From Halomonas zincidurans B6 (GTDB taxonomy: Bacteria; Pseudomonadota; Gammaproteobacteria; Pseudomonadales; Halomonadaceae): a stretch of DNA of 64,000 bases. Made by a program: the position numbers and the translations under genes. The notes under the pieces were generated by a model. It ran no database searches, was not told the DNA's origin, and saw only the letters and a list, made by a program, of their open reading frames with translations. Shown piece after piece: positions 36,241 through 44,035 of the stretch. Location of the stretch: contig NZ_JNCK01000001.1 of assembly GCF_000731955.1 (NCBI RefSeq), positions 1,426,001-1,490,000 on the forward strand, written 5' to 3'. How positions within the stretch are numbered: position 1 is the stretch's first letter; every line of letters begins with the position of its first letter.

Positions 36241-37194
36241 TTGCATGTTAAGACATTGACTAGACAGCTATTGCCACTTACTGTCAAGCAGTACATTAGT
36301 AATAAGCTGCGTACCGCTGGCTATGAGAAGAGGCAGCAAATGCCTCCTCTGGATCTTCGTGGGCTGCTGGACTCGCCTTTTGAAGCGTTGCGTAGAGCGA
36401 ATTATCAGCCTGTGCTGGTAGATATACCGCTGGATCGCTGTCGTGGACTAGACCTGATGGCTTTTTCATGTTCAAACGGCTCTAACCATCCATTTATTAC
36501 TACTCTTTGCGACTATCTTTCTGGCGATGCAAGAAGTTATGGCGAGTCGAAATTAAGAGAATATTATGAGCTTTTTAATCCTAGGAGTAGTGCGCAATAT
36601 ATGGGGTTGCTTGGAGAGTGCGATGGCATGTTCACTGAGTCCCCTTTATATGCTTTGGCACCTTGGCTTGGGGTCTTGTCCAAGTCGCAAAGAAATCATA
36701 TAATAAAATTTATGCGCAGTGATGGGAAAGAACATGGAGCAACTAAATTTAATAAAAATGACTGCATTTTCTTCGGACCTATTTCGCGTTCCAGAGGCGA
36801 ACTCGAGTTCAATCGACTTGTCAAGCTAGTTAATTCGATGGCAGAACACGGCTATATCAGAAACGATAATCGAGATGGGGATATCGCTGGGTATCTATTG
36901 ATTAGAGATCAAGAGTACTCTGTTTTGGTAGGTCGTGGTCAGCACCGTATATGTTCATTAGCCGCAAGCGGAAATACAAGGGCTCCGATACGAATACTTC
37001 CTGATAAATTCAATGTTATTGATCGCAAGGAATCTAGGTCATGGCCTGGTGTACAGCATGGCGTGTTTTCCGTGAATCAGGCCGAGAAATTATTTGACCG
37101 AGTTTTCGAAGGTCGGCAGCCAGATGCTTATTATAATTGTGGCTTGATTGAGGCTGACAGCAAAGTTGGGTTTCGATCTCTTATGTTTCCATGA
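36241..37194 (+). CDS. Unknown protein with ParB/Srx-like GQHR motif, paralogue 2 (start disrupted)
   Basis: A protein of about 317 residues paralogous to the one at 24805-25698, with shared blocks PLDRCRGLDLMAFSCS, YLSGD, RGELEFNRLV, GDIAGYLLIRDQEY, RGQHRIC (residue 232) and FDRVFEGRQP. It extends about 14 residues further at the C-terminus. The only well-placed start codon, ATG at 36245 behind GGTGAG, is out of frame: it reads four codons and hits TGA at 36257-36259. An added base (or two lost) in that stretch would restore the main frame and give MLR..., the same start as paralogue 1. I set the left end at the in-frame TTG at 36241. The gene is AT-rich. It may be a pseudogene, use the TTG, or contain a sequencing error. 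Function unknown. Confidence 0.65.
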   Translation: MHVKTLTRQLLPLTVKQYISNKLRTAGYEKRQQMPPLDLRGLLDSPFEALRRANYQPVLVDIPLDRCRGLDLMAFSCSNGSNHPFITTLCDYLSGDARSYGESKLREYYELFNPRSSAQYMGLLGECDGMFTESPLYALAPWLGVLSKSQRNHIIKFMRSDGKEHGATKFNKNDCIFFGPISRSRGELEFNRLVKLVNSMAEHGYIRNDNRDGDIAGYLLIRDQEYSVLVGRGQHRICSLAASGNTRAPIRILPDKFNVIDRKESRSWPGVQHGVFSVNQAEKLFDRVFEGRQPDAYYNCGLIEADSKVGFRSLMFP

Positions 37195-37304
37195 CCGAAA
37201 AGATCAAGCACCTGTTTTCGCTAACTCTATAAAGAAAAATCAAACAACGAGAAGCGCCAAGTAATCATGCTGTCAATTCATGATTTGGCTAAGGGGAACT
37301 TGTG

Positions 37305-38429
37305 ATGCACCAAGTCTACGCTGTAATCCTGACTTACAATCGCAAGGAATTGCTGAAGCGCTGCCTGGATGCCATCTATTCACAAACACGACCCTGCGAT
37401 GGTGTCATCGTTGTCGATAATGCCAGTCACGATGGCACCCAGCAGCAATTGCTGGAAGCCAATTACCCCAGTCTCAAGGTTTATGTGCTGTCGCGTAATA
37501 TTGGCGCTTCAGGTGGGTTCAATGCCGGCTTTCGTCTTGCGTATCGAAATGAGGCCGATTTTGTGTGGATGATGGACGATGACGTCATCCCGAAACCTAA
37601 TGCATTGCAGAACTTGCTGGAAGCTGACGCACGGTTAAGTCGAATGGACATTGATCGGGCTTTCCTGATCTCCACGGCTTACACGGAAGAGGGTCTGGTT
37701 ACCGATTCGCCGGCTCTGAATCTTCAACGCAACGAGATCGGTTGCCCAGGTTGGCCGGGTATGGTCGAGCATGGCATGGTGCCTGTTCGGCATACCACTT
37801 TCGTTTCGATACTCGTGCCTCGTTCGGCGATAACGGAGCACGGCCTACCCATTGCCTCGATGTTCATCTGGGGCGAGGATACGGAGTATACGCTGAGAAT
37901 TACGCAGGACAAGCCAGGCTTTCTTGTTGGTTCGAGCAAAGTGCTTCATTTGCGCGAAAAAAATGGGCCAATCAATATTCTCTCCGAGAATAACCCAGCC
38001 CGTATGAAATATTATCGCTACTTCATACGCAATCGTATATTTATCTGCCGGAAGTATTTCGGAACGTATCGTTTGGTGCTGCATATTAGCAAGGTTTTTT
38101 TTATTGTGGCGAAGCTGGTGCGCAAAGGGCTCTTTCACAGAGCTGGTATCGTGCTCGGGGGGGTCATGGAGAGTATCTTCTTCTTTCCGGCTACTGAGCC
38201 CGTCGAGGCTCCCATCGAGACACTGGGAGCCTCGATCCGATTGCTGGAAAAGCCTCACTACGTCGCCAAAAAAGCTATTGCCTCAGAAGCCGCCTCCGAT
38301 ACTTTGGCAAGTGGAACTCTCACCAACCCGCCTAATTCATCACGCCCTTCGCCGAGCGGCATTTCGAGGCTTCCCGACGGGGCTGACGGAGCGACCGCCG
38401 GATCCCGCCTTCGAGTGGCGCGGCATTGA
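37305..38429 (+). CDS. Glycosyltransferase family 2, rhamnosyl/galactofuranosyl-transferase-like
   Basis: A 374-residue GT-A transferase with YAVILTYNRKELL, GVIVVDNASHDGT, NIGASGGFNAG and the DDD motif WMMDDDVIP, the pattern of GlfT2/WbbL-type enzymes. FIWGEDTEYTLR is the likely catalytic block. ATG 37305 follows AAGGGGAA; a GTG one codon earlier is an alternative. The last 30 or so residues (after about 340) are Pro/Ser/Arg-rich and unlike the family. They may be read from IS-related flanking DNA, so the natural C-terminus may have been replaced. Confidence 0.88.
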   Translation: MHQVYAVILTYNRKELLKRCLDAIYSQTRPCDGVIVVDNASHDGTQQQLLEANYPSLKVYVLSRNIGASGGFNAGFRLAYRNEADFVWMMDDDVIPKPNALQNLLEADARLSRMDIDRAFLISTAYTEEGLVTDSPALNLQRNEIGCPGWPGMVEHGMVPVRHTTFVSILVPRSAITEHGLPIASMFIWGEDTEYTLRITQDKPGFLVGSSKVLHLREKNGPINILSENNPARMKYYRYFIRNRIFICRKYFGTYRLVLHISKVFFIVAKLVRKGLFHRAGIVLGGVMESIFFFPATEPVEAPIETLGASIRLLEKPHYVAKKAIASEAASDTLASGTLTNPPNSSRPSPSGISRLPDGADGATAGSRLRVARH

Positions 38430-38552
38430 TAGCTTTAAGTTCTCATTTCTGCCTATTTTATTGCCATCAGTTATTGATGGCTGTCGATTAGCCACGGGCG
38501 ATGCTCGGCGAGACGCCGATCTCGGTGGCTGTCCGTGCTGTCTTGTGGAGGG

Positions 38553-39941
38553 CTACGACAAAGTGCCCAATCGCGGTAGCGCCTTCAGCGCCGAGGGCCA
38601 CCATCGATCCGCGGCGGCGCCCAACTGCAGCGTGATCTGCCGGGCGTGCACCGTGATCGTCGCCGCGACCTTGAGCAGTTGCTCTCGCAGCCGTATCAGG
38701 CTCCAGCCTTGCTGCGTCTGACCCTCGATCAGGCAGCGCAGCCCATGCAAGACCTGGTAGGCGCAGAGACTCAGCAACAGGTTGACCTGGTTGCGTGCCA
38801 TCACGTCCTGCACCGTGGAGGCGCCGCGATCCGTCGACGAGAGGTGAACGTTGAGGGCCGACTTCAGCTCCCCCATGTGGGCCTCGGCCTTGCCACGCTT
38901 GCGGTACAGCGCTAACACCGTCTCCGGTGGATAATCGAGCTTGTTGAGGTTGGTGACCAGGAAGAAGGCGTGGAACAGCAGGTCGTCGGGATTCTCCTGA
39001 ACCACCAGCACCACGCGGCGCGGTGACGCCCAACTCTCCGCCTGGTATTCCAGGTCATGGCACCATTCGCGGGGTGTCTCGGGCGGTCTGCCAGGCGGCC
39101 GGGTGAGGTAAGGCTCTGCCTTGGCCTGCAATACCGAGTTGCTCTTCAGCCGCCCCAGATAGGCGATGTCCCGGGCGTCCATGGCGCGCAGCGTCTCGCC
39201 ATCGGTGAAGCCGGCATCCAGGCGCACCCGGATCTGCGCCACGTCCAGGTTCAGGCCTTCCGACATACGCTGGACCAGATGCGGAATCCAGGTATCGGCA
39301 TCCTCGGCCGGTCCGACATTGCCTTCGCGCAACAGGCCGCCCAGCATGTCGCCGGTCTCGGCGATGGAGGCGATCAGCGGCGAGTAGATGCGGGCACCGG
39401 CGTAGCCGTTGAAGGCGGAGCCGCCCTGGTGACCAAAGACCTCGACCGGCAGGCCGTCGATATCCAGGGTCAAGTGCTTGGCGCGTTGACCGCCGTGAAG
39501 CGAGCGCAGCCGCCAGATAGCCAGGCGCAGCAAGCCCTCGTGGAGCGTATCGATGTTGTCATCCATGCCCAGACAGCCGAGCAGGCGCGACAGGGTCGCT
39601 TGGGAAGGACGTGCCTGGCCGAGAGGGGTTAGCCCGCGGGCATCGCTACCTGCCAGGTGCCAGAGCGGGTCCTTCTGGAGCGTGCCGGTATCGCTCAGGT
39701 CATACCAGCCCATGGCGCGCTGGAGCACCACGGTGCGGATCTGACTGGCCAGCGAATGACGGACCCGCAACGGATCACGCGGGTCGACGAGGTGGTCTTC
39801 CATGGCCTCGATGACACCGCTGCGATCGAGGGCCTCACGGAGCAACAAGGTGCCGGCATCACTGGTGGTCGCGTCGCCGCTGAGCTGGACGTTGACGGAG
39901 CCGTTGCAGGAGGGCGACCAGGTCGTTAGGGTTTCACCCAT
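38553..39941 (-). CDS. IS1380-family transposase (intact)
   Basis: A 462-residue transposase with a complete DDE set: Asp in LTLDIDGLPVEVFG, Asp in VRLDAGFTDGE and Glu in GKAEAHMGELKSAL. It is different in sequence from the broken IS1380 transposase at 34836-35843, so the two elements are not copies of each other. AGAGGA precedes the ATG at 39941. It sits between the plus-strand glycosyltransferase gene and the minus-strand sugar-nucleotide operon. I could not resolve its terminal inverted repeats or a target duplication, so the element borders are not given. Confidence 0.92.
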   Translation of the reverse strand: MGETLTTWSPSCNGSVNVQLSGDATTSDAGTLLLREALDRSGVIEAMEDHLVDPRDPLRVRHSLASQIRTVVLQRAMGWYDLSDTGTLQKDPLWHLAGSDARGLTPLGQARPSQATLSRLLGCLGMDDNIDTLHEGLLRLAIWRLRSLHGGQRAKHLTLDIDGLPVEVFGHQGGSAFNGYAGARIYSPLIASIAETGDMLGGLLREGNVGPAEDADTWIPHLVQRMSEGLNLDVAQIRVRLDAGFTDGETLRAMDARDIAYLGRLKSNSVLQAKAEPYLTRPPGRPPETPREWCHDLEYQAESWASPRRVVLVVQENPDDLLFHAFFLVTNLNKLDYPPETVLALYRKRGKAEAHMGELKSALNVHLSSTDRGASTVQDVMARNQVNLLLSLCAYQVLHGLRCLIEGQTQQGWSLIRLREQLLKVAATITVHARQITLQLGAAADRWWPSALKALPRLGTLS

Positions 39942-40136
39942 GGCGGTTGGTCCTCTGGAATCAGGTTCTTGGTCGAATTTTCTGATTTATCAAGAGGATA
40001 CCATCCGCCATCTTCTTTTCCAGGCCTATCCGGTGAATATCCCGGGACCAAGCTTCTCTGAACTTGGAAAATTTCGATGATGATACCCTGAGAGAGTGTT
40101 TCACCCGTAGTGTCGTCGTGTGGCGCTGGAACGCCT

Positions 40137-40685
40137 TCAATAAAGCGCTGTCGTATGTTCGGCAATCAATGGCCAGTTCGCATCCTTGCCGGAGAGGACG
40201 GTGACGGGTAAGGGCCACGCGATGCCCAGGCGCTCGTCACTGTATCTCAGGCCCCGTTCGGCCTGGGGATGGTAGGATGCACTGACCAGGTAGCTGACCT
40301 CCACTTCGTTGTTCAGCGTCTGGAAGGCATGGGCGAAGCCGGGTGGCACATACAGCTGGTGGCGATTGGCGCAGGTGAGTTCGAACACCTGGTGCTGCAG
40401 ATAGGTGGACGAGGCTTCTCGCAGGTCGACGATGACGTCGACGATCGCTCCGCGCAGGCAGCGCACCAGCTTGGCTTCGGCGTAGGGTTGCAGTTGGTAA
40501 TGCAGGCCCCGAAGGGTGCCTCGCTGGGCGGAGAACGAGGTGTTCTGCTGCACGAATTCGCCGATCAGACCGTGCCTGGCGAATTCATCCCGGCACATGG
40601 TTCTGGCGAAGAAGCCGCGTTCGTCGCCGTGCGGCTCGAGTTCGATCAGCCAGGCATCATTCAGGCTCGTTGGGTGAAAGATCAT
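40137..40685 (-). CDS. dTDP-4-dehydrorhamnose 3,5-epimerase-family protein (RmlC-like)
   Basis: A 182-residue cupin of the RmlC family. The signatures DERGFFAR, TLRGLHYQ (catalytic His) and VPPGFAHAF are present. RmlC epimerises dTDP-4-keto-6-deoxyglucose, but no other rml genes are in the window. Here it is the last gene of a minus-strand set with rfbF (CDP-glucose synthesis), so it more likely epimerises a CDP- or UDP-linked 4-keto sugar. GGAG lies just before the ATG at 40685, and the upstream gene ends 37 bases away. Confidence 0.88.
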   Translation of the reverse strand: MIFHPTSLNDAWLIELEPHGDERGFFARTMCRDEFARHGLIGEFVQQNTSFSAQRGTLRGLHYQLQPYAEAKLVRCLRGAIVDVIVDLREASSTYLQHQVFELTCANRHQLYVPPGFAHAFQTLNNEVEVSYLVSASYHPQAERGLRYSDERLGIAWPLPVTVLSGKDANWPLIAEHTTALY

Positions 40686-40721
40686 CCTCTCTCCGAAAAA
40701 TATCGTTCGATGTCTGCGGTT

Positions 40722-42029
40722 TCACGCGAACATCCCTTCCTGCTCGGCATATAGCCGATCGACCAGACGTCCGTCCGGCATGCTTACGTCGTCGAACGTG
40801 AGCGGGACGTCCTTTTCCACCGGTCGAGTCATCCGGCAGCCGAGGGCCAATCCGATCGGCAGCAGGTTTTCCCGGCGCACGGCATCCATGTTCTCGGCGA
40901 CGCCGTAGACCTCGAAGCCGCCAAGGTCATCGATCGTCTCGCCGGCGGATAACGCCTTCTTGGCCATGGCGACCACGCCGACCCGTGGCCCCCCTTGCGG
41001 GGTGAGTACGGGGTCGTCGAACAGCACGGCGCGAGCGACGGACGTGGGTACCTCGAAATGGCAGAGATGGTAAGGGGTATAGAAGCAGTAATAGGGCCCC
41101 TTGCCCATCTTGTAGAGCTCCAGGTAGTGCCGCTGCCGGGGATGCTCGAGAACGCCGAGGACGAAGACGCCGGGGCCGGGGCGCGCACCCACGACGTAGT
41201 CGACCAGTCCTGGCCCCGTCGGGTCCAGGTAGGGTTCGAAGGCGGGTATCGTCTGCTCGATGGGGATCAGTGGGGTGCCGGGGTCGCCGCCGGAAAAATC
41301 GGGACCGAGCATGCCGCGACGGGCCACCTGCATTCCGGTGGCGTTGGCGACGATGGCCTGTTCGAAGGAAATCTTCGTGCCATCCGCGAAGGATGCCACC
41401 ATGGCGGGCTTCTGTCCCCAGCGCTTGGCGAAGGCCTCCTGGGTGGCCGGGGTGCGGTAGGGATCGTGCAACCCTTTGATGTTGCCGCAGAGTACCGGTT
41501 TTAGGCCCAGACCGGACGTGAATCGCTGAAGGTTCATCTGCACGCCGGGCTGGTCGCCATCGGAAAAGGTGTAGATGACACCCGCCGCATCGGCTTTTGC
41601 CTTGAGGATAGGACCGATGGTGCCATCGAGCTCGGCATTCATCTGGATGACGTGCTTGCCGCCCTCCAGGGCGGCCAGAACGGCATGCGCGGCGAACTCG
41701 ATCGAGCCGGTCACCTCGACGATCGCATCCAGCCCCTCGGCGTGGGCGAGGGCGATGGCGTCCTGGGTGACGGCCGGTCGGCCGGCGGCGATCGCGGCCT
41801 CCAGCTCGCCTTGCGTAGCGCAGCCGATCGGCTCTAGCCCTGCCTGGGCATAGACGTCGGCCGCAGCCTCGACGTTGCGATTGGCGATGGCGCAAAGGCG
41901 CATACCCGGGGTTGCAGTGACGATCTGCAGAGCGATTCCACTCGCCTGGAAACCGGCGCCGATCATGCCCACGCGGATCGGATTGCCCTCGGCCTGACGC
42001 TTGGCGAGGGCGGTATCGACGATGATCAA
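40722..42029 (-). CDS. SAF-domain NAD(P)-dependent oxidoreductase, homoserine-dehydrogenase-like
   Basis: A protein of about 435 residues. The N-terminal Rossmann fold begins IRVGMIGAGFQASG, followed by the EVTGSIEFAAHAVLAAL region of homoserine-dehydrogenase-like enzymes. The C-terminal part has the SAF/antifreeze-like features of this family (GLALGCRMTRPVEKD, near the end). I place the start at a TTG (42029), which gives MIIVDTALAKRQ and has GGAG nine bases upstream; the frame is open to 42044. Family members are seen next to rfbF-type genes, where their reaction is not established. Its product could be a reduced or rearranged CDP-sugar. It starts 34 bases after rfbF. Confidence 0.8.
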   Translation of the reverse strand: MIIVDTALAKRQAEGNPIRVGMIGAGFQASGIALQIVTATPGMRLCAIANRNVEAAADVYAQAGLEPIGCATQGELEAAIAAGRPAVTQDAIALAHAEGLDAIVEVTGSIEFAAHAVLAALEGGKHVIQMNAELDGTIGPILKAKADAAGVIYTFSDGDQPGVQMNLQRFTSGLGLKPVLCGNIKGLHDPYRTPATQEAFAKRWGQKPAMVASFADGTKISFEQAIVANATGMQVARRGMLGPDFSGGDPGTPLIPIEQTIPAFEPYLDPTGPGLVDYVVGARPGPGVFVLGVLEHPRQRHYLELYKMGKGPYYCFYTPYHLCHFEVPTSVARAVLFDDPVLTPQGGPRVGVVAMAKKALSAGETIDDLGGFEVYGVAENMDAVRRENLLPIGLALGCRMTRPVEKDVPLTFDDVSMPDGRLVDRLYAEQEGMFA

Positions 42030-42062
42030 TTCAGACGTCTCCAATGGGAAAAGCGAGCGGTT

Positions 42063-42839
42063 TCAATCCTTCCAGAGCTTCCAGGGAGCGCCTTCCGTCC
42101 AGGCCGCTTCCAGAACCATCCTGTCGCGCAGCGAATCCATGCTTTGCCAGTAGCCGTTGTGATGGAAGTATCCCAGCTTGTCGAGCTCGACCATTCGCTC
42201 CATGGGCTCGTTCTCCCACGTGGTCTGGCTGCCGTCGATCAGCTCGAAGACCTCCGGCTCGCAGACGAAGAACCCCCCGTTGATCAAACCGCCATCCGTC
42301 ACGCTTTTCTCGCGGAAGCCTGCGACGTGAGTCGATTTTTCCTTCAGGCGCAGCGCACCGTAACGCCCGGGTTGGGTGACGGCGGTGAGCGTGCACCAGC
42401 AATTCGACGCGCGATGGACCTCGACCAACGCCGCGATGTCCACGTCGCTCACCCCGTCGCCATACGTCAGGCAGAAGGGCGCGTCCTTCAATAGAGGCAT
42501 GGCCTTCTTGAGCCTGCCGCCGGTCATGGTATCGCTGCCGGTATCGAGGACGGTGACCTTCCAATCCTCGCCCACGCTCTGCAGCCACTCGATGTTGCCG
42601 GTCTTCAGGTCGATGGTGTAATCGGTCTGGTGGCCGCGATAGTTGAGAAAGTAGTCACGAATGTAGTCGACCTTGTAGCCGCCCAGGACGACGAAGTCGT
42701 TGAAGCCATGGTGAGCGTAGATCTTCATGATGTGCCAGAGGATCGGCCGACCGCCGACCTCCACCATCGGCTTGGGGCGAATCGCCGTTTCCTCGCTCAA
42801 TCGCGTCCCGAAACCACCCGCAAAGATTACCACCTTCAT
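42063..42839 (-). CDS. rfbF: Glucose-1-phosphate cytidylyltransferase
   Basis: A 258-residue nucleotidyltransferase. The N-terminus has FAGGFGTRLSEET, the CTP-binding loop of the family, followed by RPKPMVEVGGRPILWH with the catalytic lysine, and TYGDGVSDVD, the metal-binding aspartates. It makes CDP-glucose from CTP and glucose 1-phosphate, the first step to CDP-linked deoxysugars such as abequose, paratose or tyvelose. The ATG at 42839 follows AAGGGGA; the longer frame to 42872 adds an unrelated leader. No CDP-glucose 4,6-dehydratase (rfbG) is visible nearby. Confidence 0.95.
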   Translation of the reverse strand: MKVVIFAGGFGTRLSEETAIRPKPMVEVGGRPILWHIMKIYAHHGFNDFVVLGGYKVDYIRDYFLNYRGHQTDYTIDLKTGNIEWLQSVGEDWKVTVLDTGSDTMTGGRLKKAMPLLKDAPFCLTYGDGVSDVDIAALVEVHRASNCWCTLTAVTQPGRYGALRLKEKSTHVAGFREKSVTDGGLINGGFFVCEPEVFELIDGSQTTWENEPMERMVELDKLGYFHHNGYWQSMDSLRDRMVLEAAWTEGAPWKLWKD

Positions 42840-42871
42840 GATCGTTCCCCTTGCACTTGGAATAGACGGCA

Positions 42872-43981
42872 CTAGGAATGGACGACACCAGGAATGGGCG
42901 AGAGGACGAGGTCCCTGTCGTATCGATGATCCGCCTGAGGGTTACGCCAGTGAAGATCTCCCGTCAGGCGGCCCTCGTCGATATGCCTCTGCAGGACATG
43001 GAGACGCATGAGTGGCGATGCCCGGAACCGGGTATCGGTGAAGTTCATACGCTTGAGTCCATCGATCAGGCCGTCGATCGATTGGGAGAGTGTCATCTGC
43101 GGTTGGTGCTGGGGTGCCAACCTGGCGAACAGGTCGAAATCCACCCGGTAGGAGCGACTATCCACGGGCGCGTCGGTATTGATCTCCACGGTCGTTCCCG
43201 GCACGGCGTCGGCAACGGCGAAGGCAAGGTCGCGTACCTGGTGGTTGCGTTCGTTCGATCCCGTATTGACGCTCAATACGCGTCCGCCATTCTTGGCCTG
43301 GCGTTGTATCGCCCAGTCGATGGCCCTGGCCATGTCGGTCACGTCGATCAAGGGCCGCCATGGCGTTCCATCGCTGAGTACGCTGATCTCTCCTTGGCTG
43401 AGCGCGCCGGCGACGAAATCGTTGAGCACCAGATCCAGACGCAGGCGATCAGACATCCCGCAGGCCGTCGCGAAGCGCAGGCTGGTGATGACCATGTCCC
43501 CTTCGAGGGTCGCGAGCGCTTCTTCGGTGTGCACCTTGGACTTGGCGTAATCCGTGATGGGCGCCACCACATCGGTTTCGCAGCGAGGCGCTCCCAGGGC
43601 GACACCGTAGATGCTGCAACTGGAGGCAAAGACGAAATGGCGCACGCCCGCCTGCGCCGCGGCCCGGGCGATAAAAACGCTGGCGTGATGGTTGATCTCT
43701 GCCGTGGCCGTGGCGAAGCGACTGCCCATCGGGTCATTGGAAATGGCGGCCAGTTGGATCACTGCGGTATAGCCTTCGAGCCTTTCGGCCGAAATGGAGC
43801 GGCTGTCGCCGAAGAACTGTCGCTCGAGATAGCGTTCGGGGAGCGTATGCGCCCCGGTCAGGCAGTGCGCGAAATACGCGGTGTCGTAGCCATGCAGGAT
43901 GGCCGAAGGGTGACATGCGGCCAGTTCCCGAACGACCGCGGGGCCGACGTAGCCCATGTTTCCGATAATTAGAATTTTCAT
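42872..43981 (-). CDS. NAD-dependent epimerase/dehydratase, extended SDR
   Basis: A 369-residue short-chain dehydrogenase. The start KILIIGNMGYVGPAVV is a variant glycine-rich NAD loop (GNMGYVG instead of GxxGxxG with Ala), and the catalytic residues are Ser in FASSCSIYG and Tyr/Lys in DYAKSK. It is between the UDP-sugar dehydrogenase and rfbF genes. Its substrate is probably the CDP-sugar made by RfbF; it may serve as a dehydratase, epimerase or reductase. The length is within the range of extended SDRs. Confidence 0.88.
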   Translation of the reverse strand: MKILIIGNMGYVGPAVVRELAACHPSAILHGYDTAYFAHCLTGAHTLPERYLERQFFGDSRSISAERLEGYTAVIQLAAISNDPMGSRFATATAEINHHASVFIARAAAQAGVRHFVFASSCSIYGVALGAPRCETDVVAPITDYAKSKVHTEEALATLEGDMVITSLRFATACGMSDRLRLDLVLNDFVAGALSQGEISVLSDGTPWRPLIDVTDMARAIDWAIQRQAKNGGRVLSVNTGSNERNHQVRDLAFAVADAVPGTTVEINTDAPVDSRSYRVDFDLFARLAPQHQPQMTLSQSIDGLIDGLKRMNFTDTRFRASPLMRLHVLQRHIDEGRLTGDLHWRNPQADHRYDRDLVLSPIPGVVHS

Positions 43982-44035
43982 GGTTCTTGGTGCTTTTATT
44001 GAAATAAGAACTGCAACTTGGCGTATTCGTGCGCT

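Noticed and set aside
38421..40080. Search for the ends of the intact IS1380 element
   Set aside because: Several CCT-starting pairs were tried (for example near 38452 and 39997) but none gave both a good inverted repeat and a target duplication.
39926..40165. A 79-codon minus-strand frame between the transposase and rmlC-like genes
   Set aside because: It overlaps both neighbours, has no ribosome-binding site of note and no recognisable features.
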